Positions 26,912 through 36,361 are shown, counted from the first letter of the stretch. The stretch: DNA of 64,000 nt from Bacteroidota bacterium (GCA_004295015.1 SHNE01000044.1:190246-254245); one strand, 5' to 3'. Notes: generated by a model not told the origin, from the letters alone. Translations and numbers: made by a program.

Positions 26912-27073
26912 AACATTCTTAACGAAATTTCTTACTGAAAGTTTTTCGGGGCGCAACTTACACAAATTTTGTGAGCAAAGGCTTTTAAGGCTGATCCTTG
27001 CTTTAAAAAATCGTTTTAATTAAATTATTCATGGAATTCTTTTATTGTAATTTTACCTTTATTTTACATTATC

Positions 27074-27802
27074 ATGAAGATTCCGACGACCAAGCTGAGC
27101 ATTAACATTAATAAAATCGCAACACTGAGAAATGCGCGCGGTGGAAATAACCCGGATTTGATTAAGGCAGCCCGGGATATTGAACGATTTGGAGGTCAGG
27201 GTATAACGGTGCATCCTCGGCCGGATGAAAGGCATATTCGCCGGACTGATGTATACGACCTGAAAAAGGTTGTTCAGACTGAATTGAATATTGAAGGCTA
27301 TCCGGATAAGAAATTTCTTCAATTGATTAAAGATATTCTGCCTGCACAGGCTACGCTTGTTCCTGATCCACCCGAGGTGCTCACGTCGAATGCCGGCTGG
27401 GACACGATAAAGCAGCAGGATTATTTAAGAGATATCATTGCTGAGATTAAATCCTATGGAGTTCGAACCTCATTGTTCATGGCACCGGATGTGAAATTAA
27501 TTGAGCATGCAAAAAGTACCGGAACAGATCGGATTGAATTATACACGGAGGCTTATGCATCAGCTTATGCAGCCTCGAAAGAATTGGCGATCAGAGATTA
27601 CATTCTTGCGGCCGGAAAAGCTTCCGAATTAAATCTTGGAATCAATGCGGGTCATGATTTGAGTCTGGAGAATCTAAAGTACTTCAGCGATACTATTTCC
27701 GGTTTGCTTGAAGTGTCTATTGGTCACGCCTTAATTTGTGACTCCATTTATTATGGATTGGAAAACACGGTTCAAATGTATTTGAGACAATTGCAAAAAT
27801 GA
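27074..27802 (+). CDS. pdxJ: Pyridoxine 5'-phosphate synthase
   Basis: A 242-residue TIM-barrel enzyme that joins 1-deoxyxylulose 5-phosphate with 3-amino-2-oxopropyl phosphate to make pyridoxine 5'-phosphate in vitamin B6 synthesis. Landmarks: LSININKIATLRNARGG at the N-terminus, GGQGITVHPRPDERHIR, TSLFMAPD, DRIELYTEAYA, and GINAGHDLSLEN. Length matches the family. It is divergent from the CBS-nadK side. The sequence TACCTTTA at 27054-27061 is one base off a -7 box. Confidence 0.95.
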   Translation: MKIPTTKLSININKIATLRNARGGNNPDLIKAARDIERFGGQGITVHPRPDERHIRRTDVYDLKKVVQTELNIEGYPDKKFLQLIKDILPAQATLVPDPPEVLTSNAGWDTIKQQDYLRDIIAEIKSYGVRTSLFMAPDVKLIEHAKSTGTDRIELYTEAYASAYAASKELAIRDYILAAGKASELNLGINAGHDLSLENLKYFSDTISGLLEVSIGHALICDSIYYGLENTVQMYLRQLQK

Positions 27803-27850
27803 ATTACAAATTTTAGAAGTTTCATAGTTTATCCGGTTATAATTTAGAGC

Positions 27851-28615
27851 ATGGATTTATATTTCAAGAAGAGTGGAAGTGGAAAGGCGCTCATTATTCT
27901 TCACGGGCTTTTTGGCATGGGAGATAACTGGGTCACGCTTTCGCGCGGATATGCAGCGAAGGGATTTGAAGTATTTGTACCTGATTTAAGAAACCATGGA
28001 AGGAGTCCACATTCAGAGAAGTTTGATTATGAGTCAATGGCTCAGGATTTATCAGATTTCATTTCGAAGAATGGATTATCCAAGGCATCAATAATTGGTC
28101 ATTCACTCGGCGGAAAAGTTTCAATGTATTTTGCAGCACTCTTTCCCGATCAGTTGGAAAAACTCATAGTCGTTGATATAGGTACAAAGTATTATCCTCC
28201 GCACCATCAGGGTGTATTAGCTGCCATTCATGCAGTCAGGCCTCAGGAATTAGCCGGTCGCAAAGAAGCTGAAGCCAGGCTGCGGGAGGCATTGAGCGAA
28301 GAATCTACAATTCAGTTTTTATTGAAGAATTTGTATTGGAATGACAATGAAAAGCTGGAATGGAGATTTAATATAGTGAGCATTGAAAAGAATATTGAAG
28401 AAGTTGGGAAAGCGCTCCCAGATGATTTTTATATTAGTGCACCAACCTTGTTTCTGGCCGGCGAACGCTCAGGATATATTAAACCTGAAGACATACCGGG
28501 AATTCGAAAGCATTTTTCAAATGTTGATTTTGCCATCATACCTGATGCCGGTCATTGGGTGCATGCGGAAAATCCTGAAGTTTTTTTTAAAAGATCTCTT
28601 GAGTTTTTACTATAA
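27851..28615 (+). CDS. Alpha/beta-hydrolase fold esterase (YbfF-like)
   Basis: A 254-residue soluble hydrolase. It has the oxyanion-loop HGLFGMGDNW, the nucleophile elbow GHSLGG with Ser85, PDLRNHGRSP at the position typical of YbfF/ABHD11 esterases, and a C-terminal PDAGHWVHAE carrying the catalytic His. The acidic residue is probably the Asp or Glu in the LAGERSGYI region. Natural substrate is unknown; small acyl esters are typical. It follows pdxJ by 48 bases and ends at a strong bidirectional terminator. Confidence 0.88.
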   Translation: MDLYFKKSGSGKALIILHGLFGMGDNWVTLSRGYAAKGFEVFVPDLRNHGRSPHSEKFDYESMAQDLSDFISKNGLSKASIIGHSLGGKVSMYFAALFPDQLEKLIVVDIGTKYYPPHHQGVLAAIHAVRPQELAGRKEAEARLREALSEESTIQFLLKNLYWNDNEKLEWRFNIVSIEKNIEEVGKALPDDFYISAPTLFLAGERSGYIKPEDIPGIRKHFSNVDFAIIPDAGHWVHAENPEVFFKRSLEFLL

Positions 28616-28650
28616 AAAAAAATCTCCCGGGTGACCGGGAGATTTTTTTT
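28612..28650. terminator. Bidirectional terminator
   Basis: ATCTCCCGG (28622-28630) pairs perfectly with CCGGGAGAT (28635-28643) around GTGA. Nine A precede and eight T follow, so the hairpin has a U tract on both strands. It separates the convergent esterase and DUF5689 genes. Confidence 0.95.
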
Positions 28651-28672
28651 GTTTTTCGATGAAGAAAATAAA

Positions 28673-30124
28673 TTATGGAGTCACATCATAAGAAGGATTT
28701 CTTAGGATGATTTGATAGCCATCACCTATAGTCGTACCGGATTTAAACTGACTGGCAATACCTGTCAGTTTACTCACAGTAACAATTGGATAAGGCTGAC
28801 CTGAGTAACTGTATCCGGTGCCGGTATACAAAGGCATGCTGCTGGTTCCATCATCAATCATGGTCAGAGTGTTGTATGTTCCGCTACCTGAAAAATCAAC
28901 CGAGTGCAATTCAACAAGAGAAGATTCGTACTTTTCAAAATCAGCCTGAAGATTAGCAAGAGTAATCACAAAAGGTACTTCTGTAGCAGTTCCAACTGAC
29001 TTAGCAAAGAGAGGAGGAACCTGATCAACCTGTAACAGACTGTTATATTCAGAAAGAACCCGTCCACTTACAACAACTTCGATTACCTGTCCACGTGTGT
29101 AAGTGTGAGCCGTAGCAAAACGAACAAGTATTCCTCCGGTGGCGTCCTGAATAATTACATTTCTATTGTTTGTATGATTGGTATTTAGATCCGAAATCAC
29201 AGTTCCTCTGATTTTACGTTCAAGGGGTCCGGTGGTAGATGCCGGGAATGACATGCGCAAACTATCAATTGGCATTAAGGTTTCATTGCCGCTTGGTCCG
29301 GTGGTTCCATCACAACGAACATTGCCCATCGTCAGATCCTGGGGAGTTCTGATCATAAGCTGACCGGCACCATTGAATGCCTGATATACTGCTACCACAT
29401 TTCCTTTTCCGGTTGGTGTAAGCTGGGTTGCAAACTTTGCAAAACCGCTGGTACGCAAAATAATGTTTCCTCCGCTGCATCCATTGAGATCAGCATTGAC
29501 GCTTACCAGGTTAATTGCATCAGCAAATGGTGCACCGGCAAATGCCAGGTCAAATTCAACATCGTTTATTTGAACTAAGGTGTTGATGTCCGCAGGTCCT
29601 AAGGTGGTCAAGGTTTTAAGTTTTGGTGCCTGATTCAATCCCCACATTCCTTTGATGAGGTATCTTTCATAAAGAGACTGTGGAACGCGGGCAATTTGAG
29701 TACCATCCTTGAAGCCGATCTGCGCATTATCATCTCCGTCAACCTGGAAGTACAAGCCATTACATTTAATAAATACCCTTCTTCCGATAGGATAAGTAGT
29801 GTTGAAATTTGTAACATCAAGTTGAAAGGCAATTCCACCTGTTGAATCCTGAATAATTATTTCTTTATAAAAGTTTCCGGATTCATCATCGGCAACGATA
29901 ATTCCGCTGATGACAACATTCGAATCAATCAACACCGGTAATGATGTACCCGCAGCGTTGTATGCTGTTATAAGTTGACCGATAGTATGGGTTGCAACGA
30001 CACCGGCCGGATCAAGGTTTGCTGTAACCGGCTCGTCGTATTCTTTTTTCACGCAAGAGGTGAATCCGACAGCTATAAGGCAAGTCAGAGTTGAAAGAAG
30101 GAGAAGATTTTTAATTTTTTTCAT
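28673..30124 (-). CDS. DUF5689-type OB-fold lipoprotein, probably surface exposed
   Basis: A 483-residue protein with a lipobox (AVGFTSC, Cys24). The residues after it, VKKEYDEP, resemble the Lys-plus-acidic surface-export signal of Bacteroidota lipoproteins. The body has an N-terminal DUF5689 module and repeated OB-fold signatures: EIIIQDSTGGIAFQL near residue 90, NVIIQDATGGILVRF near 325, and TMIDDGTSSMPLYTG near 435. Related OB folds are fused to nucleases in secreted enzymes such as YhcR/ExeM-type DNases, so a nucleic-acid-binding role is inferred, not shown. It follows the TonB-dependent receptor by 40 bases, in the same transcript. Confidence 0.82.
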   Translation of the reverse strand: MKKIKNLLLLSTLTCLIAVGFTSCVKKEYDEPVTANLDPAGVVATHTIGQLITAYNAAGTSLPVLIDSNVVISGIIVADDESGNFYKEIIIQDSTGGIAFQLDVTNFNTTYPIGRRVFIKCNGLYFQVDGDDNAQIGFKDGTQIARVPQSLYERYLIKGMWGLNQAPKLKTLTTLGPADINTLVQINDVEFDLAFAGAPFADAINLVSVNADLNGCSGGNIILRTSGFAKFATQLTPTGKGNVVAVYQAFNGAGQLMIRTPQDLTMGNVRCDGTTGPSGNETLMPIDSLRMSFPASTTGPLERKIRGTVISDLNTNHTNNRNVIIQDATGGILVRFATAHTYTRGQVIEVVVSGRVLSEYNSLLQVDQVPPLFAKSVGTATEVPFVITLANLQADFEKYESSLVELHSVDFSGSGTYNTLTMIDDGTSSMPLYTGTGYSYSGQPYPIVTVSKLTGIASQFKSGTTIGDGYQIILRNPSYDVTP

Positions 30125-30164
30125 GAGTATGATAGATAGATTGTTTTTAAATGTAATTGCTTGA

Positions 30165-32942
30165 TTAGTTCATTCGAAGTGTTATTCCTGCAAAGAAAGT
30201 TGTTCCGTAACCGTAAAAATATTTTGGTGCGAAGCGATTTATGTCTTTGTAATCATTGTCAAATCGTAACTGTTCAAAACCTCCGGTGATCATATCTTCG
30301 TTATTAAGCAGGTTTGTGATTCCCAGGTTAAACACAAGGAAAGTTTGCTTTTTCAAGGATTTGAATTTGTTGTTCAGGCGCCACGAATATCCTGCTGCAA
30401 TGTCCATAGTGAATTGTGCATCGACCTTTTCCTGAGACAGGATATTAACCCATTCAGCTGATCCCTGATCTACGAGATCCAGACCATTATAGGTACGACG
30501 TGAAGGGTTATAATCGATGTATAAATTATCAAAATAGTTAAAGTTCATACTTACCCACCAGAACTTTTTAGAACGGTAATTTATTCCGATCGTATAGGCT
30601 GTTTGCGGGCCTCCTGCTACATGCAGATTTTCTGCAAAGATAATTTCATCGTTCGCAAGAAGCGTGTCCTTGTTGTCCTGCGTAATTGTTGCCAATGGTC
30701 TGGAATTATAAATGTGTTCACCAATTGCTGCTACAGCACTAAGGGTAAATCCTTTTCCAACATTTGCTTCTCCTGAAATTTCGAAACCAGCATGACGCTT
30801 GTCAATTCCGGTTAAACTATAGTTTACGAAGGTTCTGAAATCTCCGTGGTAAAAGCTTTTCACATCAAAACCATCTTTAAACTGGGTATAGTATCCAATC
30901 ACTTTTGCTTTAAATCGAGGTGCTCTCAGAATATATCCGCCTTCAAGTGAATAAATTTTCTCACTTGTTAAATCATCCGCAACATTATCACGGGTGCGGG
31001 TGGAAATATATGCGTTGTCAAATAAAGGGGCGCGTGTTAGGTAAGAAGCATTTGCAAAGAAGTAATTGCGACCATTGTACTTATAAGTAGTTCCACCTTT
31101 CACACTATAGTCGAAGAAGCTTTGTTTTTCAGCATCACCGAAGGAGTTGTCAGCATACACACCGTTTCGCACATTTCCGGTACGATAGAAGGAAGTATTT
31201 GACAACTGAAGTGCAAGGAAGTAATCCATACGCTCAAATTTCCAGGCACCTTGTCCCCAAACGGCAGCGCGGTTTATATTAGCTGTATAGTCGTAGCCGT
31301 ACTTGTCACCTTCATGCAGAATACGATTTGGGTTATTAAGATCATTTTGAAGTACGTCAGGATTATTGACATTTGATTGATCTGCGTATTGAGTGATGTC
31401 AACATAAAAATCAGCACCCATCAAGTCATTCACTTCTTTGTAAAAATTCGAACTTTCCTGTTGATAGGTGATTCCACCGTCAAAATTCAGGTTGTCGCTA
31501 ATAATTGAGTGGTATGTAGTGTTGAAATTGAATCGTTTATTATCAATTACTCTGTCAGAAACGATGTATTTAGCCCATTTGCCTGAGGTGCCATTAAAGA
31601 CGGTATCATGCAATTGATTAGCTTCATACAACTTATCCCACTGGATCTGGCGAAGTGCTTTATTGCTTCTCAACTCGGCATCAACGGCTGCTCTTAACTC
31701 AGCAAAAGCGCTTGGATTTTCACCGTAATAAGGGTCAAAACTTGGGAGACGGCGGTAATAATCAGGACGAGGGTCTTCCGCATTATACCAATCAAGACCG
31801 GAGATTTTATATTTCCCCATTTGATAAGAAACAGAAGTTTCGAGTGAAGATTTGTCTGAGATGGTCCAATCATGACTAAGAATAGCAATTGGTTGATGGC
31901 CATGCGCTACAGATGCATTTCGTTTCTCTCCGTTTTGGTATCCCCAATAAGGATTGTAATAATTTGTACCGGCAATGTCCATGATTTCCTGTACTGCAGG
32001 ACCTGAACGTCCATTCTTCGTGTTAGCACCAAATGCTGTTAATGACAAAGAGTGTTTGCTGTTAATGACCTTTTCTACAGCAGCAAAATAAGAATGCCCA
32101 TCATAGAAAGTTCCTTCTGTGAAACCCTCATTAGCCCAACGACGGGAATAGGAAATGGAATAAGCCCAACCTTTTGAAGTGAGACCTGATCCATAAGTGA
32201 CCATAAGGCGATTATCGTACGAACGATTACTTGCTGCGTAAGACACCTGTAATCGTTTACGTTGACGTGAAGCACGACTGTCAATACTGTAGACACCTCC
32301 AATGCTGCCGTATGAATAGGTGGCAGGAGCAAGTCCATTTGAATATTCACGGCTTCTTACCACATCATTTAATCCACTGAAAGAAGAATAAAGATTTCTT
32401 CCGCTTACTATATCGTTCATCGGGATGCCATTCATCAAAGTAAGGAAGTTTTCGTCTTCATAGCCTCTGATTCGGAAGCGTGCAGATGAAAACACGAAGG
32501 ATGTTGCAGCTGTAAAGGCATCACGGGAGGCAGAAAGGACACTTGAAACGCTTCCACCGCTTCCATCCCTAATCTCATCATCAGACAAGCTCACAGTGGG
32601 AATGTTATCCACGTTAGTTTTCGCGAGTTCCATGGATTTGTCAGTTACCGGGATAGCAACAACAGTATTTGTTTCGCTGAACTCAAAATTCTGTATGTGA
32701 TTGGAAATTTGTTCAGCTGTTACTTCCAGTTCTAGTGTGCCATAAGGAACGGAAGGAATACTGAAAGTTCCGGTTGAATCTGTGCTAGCTGATTGTCCGG
32801 AAGATTTAACCAAAACTTTTGCGTTAAAAATCGGGCGATTATTTTCGTCCTTAACCATTCCGCTTAGTGTGCCATTTTGGGCAAAAGTAAAGCTGGTTAA
32901 GACTGCGAAAAGTACTGTGAGTAGTTGTTTCCTGATATTCAT
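30165..32942 (-). CDS. TonB-dependent outer-membrane receptor
   Basis: A 925-residue receptor with a signal peptide (LLTVLFAVLTSFTFAQ). A carboxypeptidase-regulatory-like domain at about residues 22-105 (GTLSGMVKDENNRPIFNAKV) precedes a plug domain with RFRIRGYEDENFLTLMNGIPMND near 155-180. The 22-strand-type barrel ends in YGTTFFAGITLRMN. It takes up a large or scarce substrate using the TonB system. There is no SusD partner; the companion is instead the DUF5689 lipoprotein, with a secreted nuclease divergent upstream. Nucleic-acid fragments are the inferred substrate. A near-consensus promoter lies 40-75 bases upstream of the start. Confidence 0.92.
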   Translation of the reverse strand: MNIRKQLLTVLFAVLTSFTFAQNGTLSGMVKDENNRPIFNAKVLVKSSGQSASTDSTGTFSIPSVPYGTLELEVTAEQISNHIQNFEFSETNTVVAIPVTDKSMELAKTNVDNIPTVSLSDDEIRDGSGGSVSSVLSASRDAFTAATSFVFSSARFRIRGYEDENFLTLMNGIPMNDIVSGRNLYSSFSGLNDVVRSREYSNGLAPATYSYGSIGGVYSIDSRASRQRKRLQVSYAASNRSYDNRLMVTYGSGLTSKGWAYSISYSRRWANEGFTEGTFYDGHSYFAAVEKVINSKHSLSLTAFGANTKNGRSGPAVQEIMDIAGTNYYNPYWGYQNGEKRNASVAHGHQPIAILSHDWTISDKSSLETSVSYQMGKYKISGLDWYNAEDPRPDYYRRLPSFDPYYGENPSAFAELRAAVDAELRSNKALRQIQWDKLYEANQLHDTVFNGTSGKWAKYIVSDRVIDNKRFNFNTTYHSIISDNLNFDGGITYQQESSNFYKEVNDLMGADFYVDITQYADQSNVNNPDVLQNDLNNPNRILHEGDKYGYDYTANINRAAVWGQGAWKFERMDYFLALQLSNTSFYRTGNVRNGVYADNSFGDAEKQSFFDYSVKGGTTYKYNGRNYFFANASYLTRAPLFDNAYISTRTRDNVADDLTSEKIYSLEGGYILRAPRFKAKVIGYYTQFKDGFDVKSFYHGDFRTFVNYSLTGIDKRHAGFEISGEANVGKGFTLSAVAAIGEHIYNSRPLATITQDNKDTLLANDEIIFAENLHVAGGPQTAYTIGINYRSKKFWWVSMNFNYFDNLYIDYNPSRRTYNGLDLVDQGSAEWVNILSQEKVDAQFTMDIAAGYSWRLNNKFKSLKKQTFLVFNLGITNLLNNEDMITGGFEQLRFDNDYKDINRFAPKYFYGYGTTFFAGITLRMN

Positions 32943-32985
32943 AATTATATATTAAAGTAGAGTACTGATTTGCTAAGAAGGGCGA

Positions 32986-33015
32986 CAAAGCTAATCAAAT
33001 ATCGAAATTCTCAAA
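32986..33015 (-). promoter_or_regulatory. Promoter of the receptor-DUF5689 operon
   Basis: On the minus strand TTTG (33012-33015) and TAGCTTTG (32986-32993) are 18 bases apart, a near-perfect Bacteroidota promoter. The predicted transcript start leaves a leader of roughly 40 bases. Confidence 0.75.
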
Positions 33016-33277
33016 TAGCCTGTAGGTTATTTCATGATGAATTCACTGAATCAGATAGTATTTACTGATTTTTAACCTGAAATTTAGAAAAAAATCAGAA
33101 GCTTGGTACAGACCGGCTATAATATGACAGATTTGTTAGAAAGTAAGGGCATATTATGGCTTAGGTCAAAATTTGGCACTTTGAATTGACCTTGATCTTT
33201 CTTCCTGAAAGTTCATCAGTGCATACAAAAGCTTGCAATTCCTAAAAATTGAATCTGTGATTAATCTCCAGAATTTG

Positions 33278-33285
33278 TATGTTTG
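33278..33285 (+). promoter_or_regulatory. -7 box of the secreted nuclease gene
   Basis: TATGTTTG is a full TAnnTTTG match, 19 bases before the ATG. The -33 position has only a weak TCTG at 20 bases. Confidence 0.55.
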
Positions 33286-33304
33286 CTCCCCTTAAAATTC
33301 AGAC

Positions 33305-34348
33305 ATGAAAAAATTACCGGTTCTTGCATGTATCCTTATTTCCTTCCAGATCTCGTTGTTTGCACAGAAGCCGACATATAAGGTTGCGATTGTAAGCTTT
33401 TATAATCTTGAAAATTTATTCGATACAATCGATGATCCAAAGATCGATGATTCTGAATTTCTACCTGGTGGTAAGAAGAATTATAGTACTGAAATATATC
33501 AGGATAAGTTGGAGCATTTAGCTGAGGTTATTTCACAAATTGGAACAGATCGCTCTCCTGAAGGAGCAGCCATATTGGGCGTAGCTGAAATAGAAAATGA
33601 AGGGGTTTTACGGGATCTCGTTTCCACAGAAAAATTAAAGAGCCGAAACTATAAGATCGTTCATTACGATTCTCCTGATGTCAGAGGAATCGATGTTGGC
33701 CTTTTGTATAATCCAAAATATTTCAGTCCAAGTTATTCGGAACCACTCTTTGTACCCTTGTTTGAGAATGATACGGTTCCACGTTATACCAGAGATGTAC
33801 TGTATGTAGCCGGCAATTTTGATGGAGAGCCCATTCATTTGTTTGTGAATCACTGGCCATCAAGAAGAGGCGGAGAAGAGGCAAGCGCACCGGGTCGTGC
33901 CAAAGCTGCAAGTGTTTGCAAGCATAAAATTGATTCAATCACTGCATTAAACCCCGACGCGAAGATTTTTTTAATGGGTGACCTGAACGACGATCCGGTA
34001 AGTCCATCTGTTGCAAAAGTTATCGGGGCAAAAGGAGAGAAGAATAGCATTGAAAGAGGAGGTATGTTCAATCCATGGATGGATTCATATAAGCAAGGCA
34101 TCGGTACTCTGGCATATAATGACAGTTGGAATTTGTTTGATCAGATAATTGTTTCTTCCGGATTATTAAGTAAAGATCAGACAGGATACTTTTTTGGAGA
34201 AGCACATATTTTCAGCAAACCCTGGATGATGCAATCAAGTGGTCGTTACAAGGGTTATCCAAAAAGGACATTTGACTTCGATAATTATATAGCAGGATAC
34301 AGTGACCACTTTCCGACATTTCTGGTTATTTATTCAAGAGTGAAGTAA
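33305..34348 (+). CDS. Secreted endonuclease/exonuclease/phosphatase-family nuclease
   Basis: A 347-residue protein with a signal peptide (LPVLACILISFQISLFAQ). The fold's motifs are all present: FYNLENLFD near residue 32, GVAEIEN with the metal-binding Glu95, GIDVGLLYNP, VNHWPSRRGGEEASAPGRAKAA, FLMGDLNDDP (catalytic Asp and Asn), SWNLFDQI, and a C-terminal YSDHFPTFL with the catalytic His. The HWPSRxGG...R-x-KAA stretch is typical of extracellular nucleases rather than of exonuclease III. It is exported, and divergent from a TonB receptor with an OB-fold lipoprotein. I infer that it degrades extracellular or periplasmic nucleic acid. A phosphodiesterase acting on another substrate is possible. 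Confidence 0.88.
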   Translation: MKKLPVLACILISFQISLFAQKPTYKVAIVSFYNLENLFDTIDDPKIDDSEFLPGGKKNYSTEIYQDKLEHLAEVISQIGTDRSPEGAAILGVAEIENEGVLRDLVSTEKLKSRNYKIVHYDSPDVRGIDVGLLYNPKYFSPSYSEPLFVPLFENDTVPRYTRDVLYVAGNFDGEPIHLFVNHWPSRRGGEEASAPGRAKAASVCKHKIDSITALNPDAKIFLMGDLNDDPVSPSVAKVIGAKGEKNSIERGGMFNPWMDSYKQGIGTLAYNDSWNLFDQIIVSSGLLSKDQTGYFFGEAHIFSKPWMMQSSGRYKGYPKRTFDFDNYIAGYSDHFPTFLVIYSRVK

Positions 34349-34446
34349 TATAAACAATTGATTTACTAAGAATATTCTCCGTGATTGAGTTGATGATTAA
34401 ATCAATTTTTTTCTAGGACATATTCAATTTCAAAAACGAAAGACAC

Positions 34447-35421
34447 ATGAACAGAGGACCGATTTCTAATTTTATGGAGAAAAATTATCTCCACTTCAAT
34501 GCTGCAGCGATGATGGATGCTTCGAAAGGCTATGAACAGCATTTATTGGAAAATGGAAAAATGATGATAACCCTTGCAGGTGCCATGAGCACAGCTGAGT
34601 TGGGCATATCACTTGCTGAAATGATACGTCAGGATAAAGTTCAGATTATATCATGCACAGGAGCAAACCTGGAAGAGGATATCATGAATCTTGTAGCGCA
34701 CAATCACTATAAGCGTGTTCCAAATTACAGAGATCTTAGTCCTCAGGAAGAATGGGATCTTTTAGAGAACCACTATAACCGAGTTACAGATACATGTATA
34801 CCTGAAGAAGAAGCCTTTCGACGTTTGCAAAAGCATATTCATAAAATATGGAAGGATGCAGAAGATAATGGCGAGCGGTTTTTTCCGCATGAGTATATGT
34901 ACAAGATTTTATTGAGCGGTGAGCTGGAGCAATACTATGAGATTGATCCGAAAAACTCCTGGATGCTGGCGGCGGCTAAAAAGAATTTACCTATTGTTGT
35001 CCCGGGCTGGGAAGATTCAACCATGGGGAATATTTTCGCTTCTTATGTTATTAAAAATGAGTTGAAGGCAACAACCATGAAAAGCGGAATCGAATATATG
35101 GTTTGGCTTAGCGATTGGTATCGTAAAAACAGTGGAGGTAAAGGCGTTGGGTTTTTTCAGATAGGCGGAGGTATTGCAGGAGATTTTCCAATTTGCGTTG
35201 TACCGATGATGTATCAGGATCTGGAATGGCATGATGTTCCGTTCTGGTCTTACTTCTGTCAAATCAGTGATTCAACAACCAGTTATGGATCTTATTCGGG
35301 AGCTGTGCCTAATGAGAAAATCACCTGGGGAAAGCTTGACATAAAAACTCCCAAGTTTATAATTGAGAGTGATGCATCAATTGTTGCACCCTTGATGTTT
35401 GCCTGGATATTGAAGCAGTAA
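34447..35421 (+). CDS. Deoxyhypusine-synthase-family protein (bacterial homospermidine-synthase-like class)
   Basis: A 324-residue NAD-dependent enzyme of the deoxyhypusine synthase fold. Seen are MITLAGAMSTAELG, SCTGANLEED (NAD binding), PIVVPGWEDSTMGNIFAS, QIGGGIAGDFPI, YGSYSGAVPNEKITWGKL with the catalytic Lys296 in the WGK motif, and ESDASIVAPLM. The His-His segment that follows GGG in eukaryotic enzymes is replaced by AGDFPI. Bacteria lack eIF5A, so hypusine formation is not expected. Bacterial relatives have been reported to make homospermidine or other polyamines from spermidine or putrescine. No other polyamine gene is adjacent. Confidence 0.85.
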   Translation: MNRGPISNFMEKNYLHFNAAAMMDASKGYEQHLLENGKMMITLAGAMSTAELGISLAEMIRQDKVQIISCTGANLEEDIMNLVAHNHYKRVPNYRDLSPQEEWDLLENHYNRVTDTCIPEEEAFRRLQKHIHKIWKDAEDNGERFFPHEYMYKILLSGELEQYYEIDPKNSWMLAAAKKNLPIVVPGWEDSTMGNIFASYVIKNELKATTMKSGIEYMVWLSDWYRKNSGGKGVGFFQIGGGIAGDFPICVVPMMYQDLEWHDVPFWSYFCQISDSTTSYGSYSGAVPNEKITWGKLDIKTPKFIIESDASIVAPLMFAWILKQ

Positions 35422-35467
35422 ATTCCGGTGTTAAGCTTGATATGCTTTGTTTGAAATATATAGACAC

Positions 35468-36361
35468 TTACTTCATCAACCAGGAAATTGTGTTCCGTAA
35501 AAGCTGAGTATTATATTTGGCAAGCGGAGAGTTCATTCCGATTTTTTGATTTCCTGCGAGTTGGGCAGTAAACATGGCCGCTTCACCCATTAACACTAAT
35601 TTTCCTTTTCCAAATTGTAAGGCTGCTGCCTGATAGTGGTCATCGCTGTTTTCATGTGGAGTATCATTTTTGAACTGCCATGCTTGCTCCGGAGAAAGAA
35701 GACTATAGTTTTTTAATTTTAGGATAGGAATTGCCTCTTTAGGAATTTTAAAAGCACTACCGGTAAAAGTAAGAATGCTGTCGACCTCTTGTTGCGTTGA
35801 ATTGCCATTGCTGATTTCATTTGACAGCAAAGTTGAATCAGATCGCAAGAAAATTTCCGGATTTCTTCTCCGGTTATCCATCGCGAAGCAATTGCAAAGC
35901 TTAAAACCGAATGCAGCAGCCAACTCTTTGGCCGCACCTGCGAATGGCATATGGTCAGCAATGAGCAATAATTTACCACCTGATTGCACCCAGTTTTTTA
36001 CCGCTGCAATTTCATTTTGTGTAAAGGCAGAAAGTGTAGGGTTCGACCAGTTTTCCCAGTTAGCTTCGTTGATTGCATTGGAAATAACAAGCAGCTCCAT
36101 GGTGCTAAGTCCGGCCTGATCAAATGACATGGTATTTTCTGATACCTTATATCCGTCATTTTGTAAAACTTTTGCAAAGGGAGCAAAACGATCTGATGCT
36201 GTATGATAATTATGATGAGCTGCATCCACATGAATTAGCGGGCCCTGACCTTTTGGATAGGCGGGGGCATTCAATACAGGATCGAAAAGGGTGTCAGGAC
36301 TTACCTGAGAAGTGGCAATGGATGTAAGAAACAATAAGGAAGAAAGAAGAATGAATTTCAT
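35468..36361 (-). CDS. Secreted protein with glutamine-amidotransferase-like (DUF4350-like) fold
   Basis: A 297-residue protein when started at the ATG at 36361, which opens a signal peptide (MKFILLSSLLFLTSIATSQ). An upstream in-frame start would place 25 charged residues before it and is rejected. The mature part looks like a Rossmann/class-I amidotransferase fold: LIHVDAAHHNYHT, LLVISNAINEANWENWS, VKNWVQSGGKLLLIADHMPF, and GKGKLVLMGEAAMFTAQ. Similar proteins of the ThuA/DUF4350 type are often attached to carbohydrate or transport systems. No catalytic triad can be asserted. The function is unknown. Confidence 0.65.
   Translation of the reverse strand: MKFILLSSLLFLTSIATSQVSPDTLFDPVLNAPAYPKGQGPLIHVDAAHHNYHTASDRFAPFAKVLQNDGYKVSENTMSFDQAGLSTMELLVISNAINEANWENWSNPTLSAFTQNEIAAVKNWVQSGGKLLLIADHMPFAGAAKELAAAFGFKLCNCFAMDNRRRNPEIFLRSDSTLLSNEISNGNSTQQEVDSILTFTGSAFKIPKEAIPILKLKNYSLLSPEQAWQFKNDTPHENSDDHYQAAALQFGKGKLVLMGEAAMFTAQLAGNQKIGMNSPLAKYNTQLLRNTISWLMK

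Larger units (their letters stand above)
32943..33304. other. Divergent control region between receptor and nuclease genes
   Basis: 362 bases without a gene. It holds a minus-strand promoter close to the receptor gene and a plus-strand -7 box close to the nuclease gene. The middle is A/T-rich, and I found no convincing operator palindrome or small ORF in it. Confidence 0.6.

Noticed and set aside
35775..36119. A 114-codon plus-strand ORF opposite the amidotransferase-like gene
   Set aside because: It is the shadow of a real minus-strand gene with a signal peptide and coherent fold motifs.
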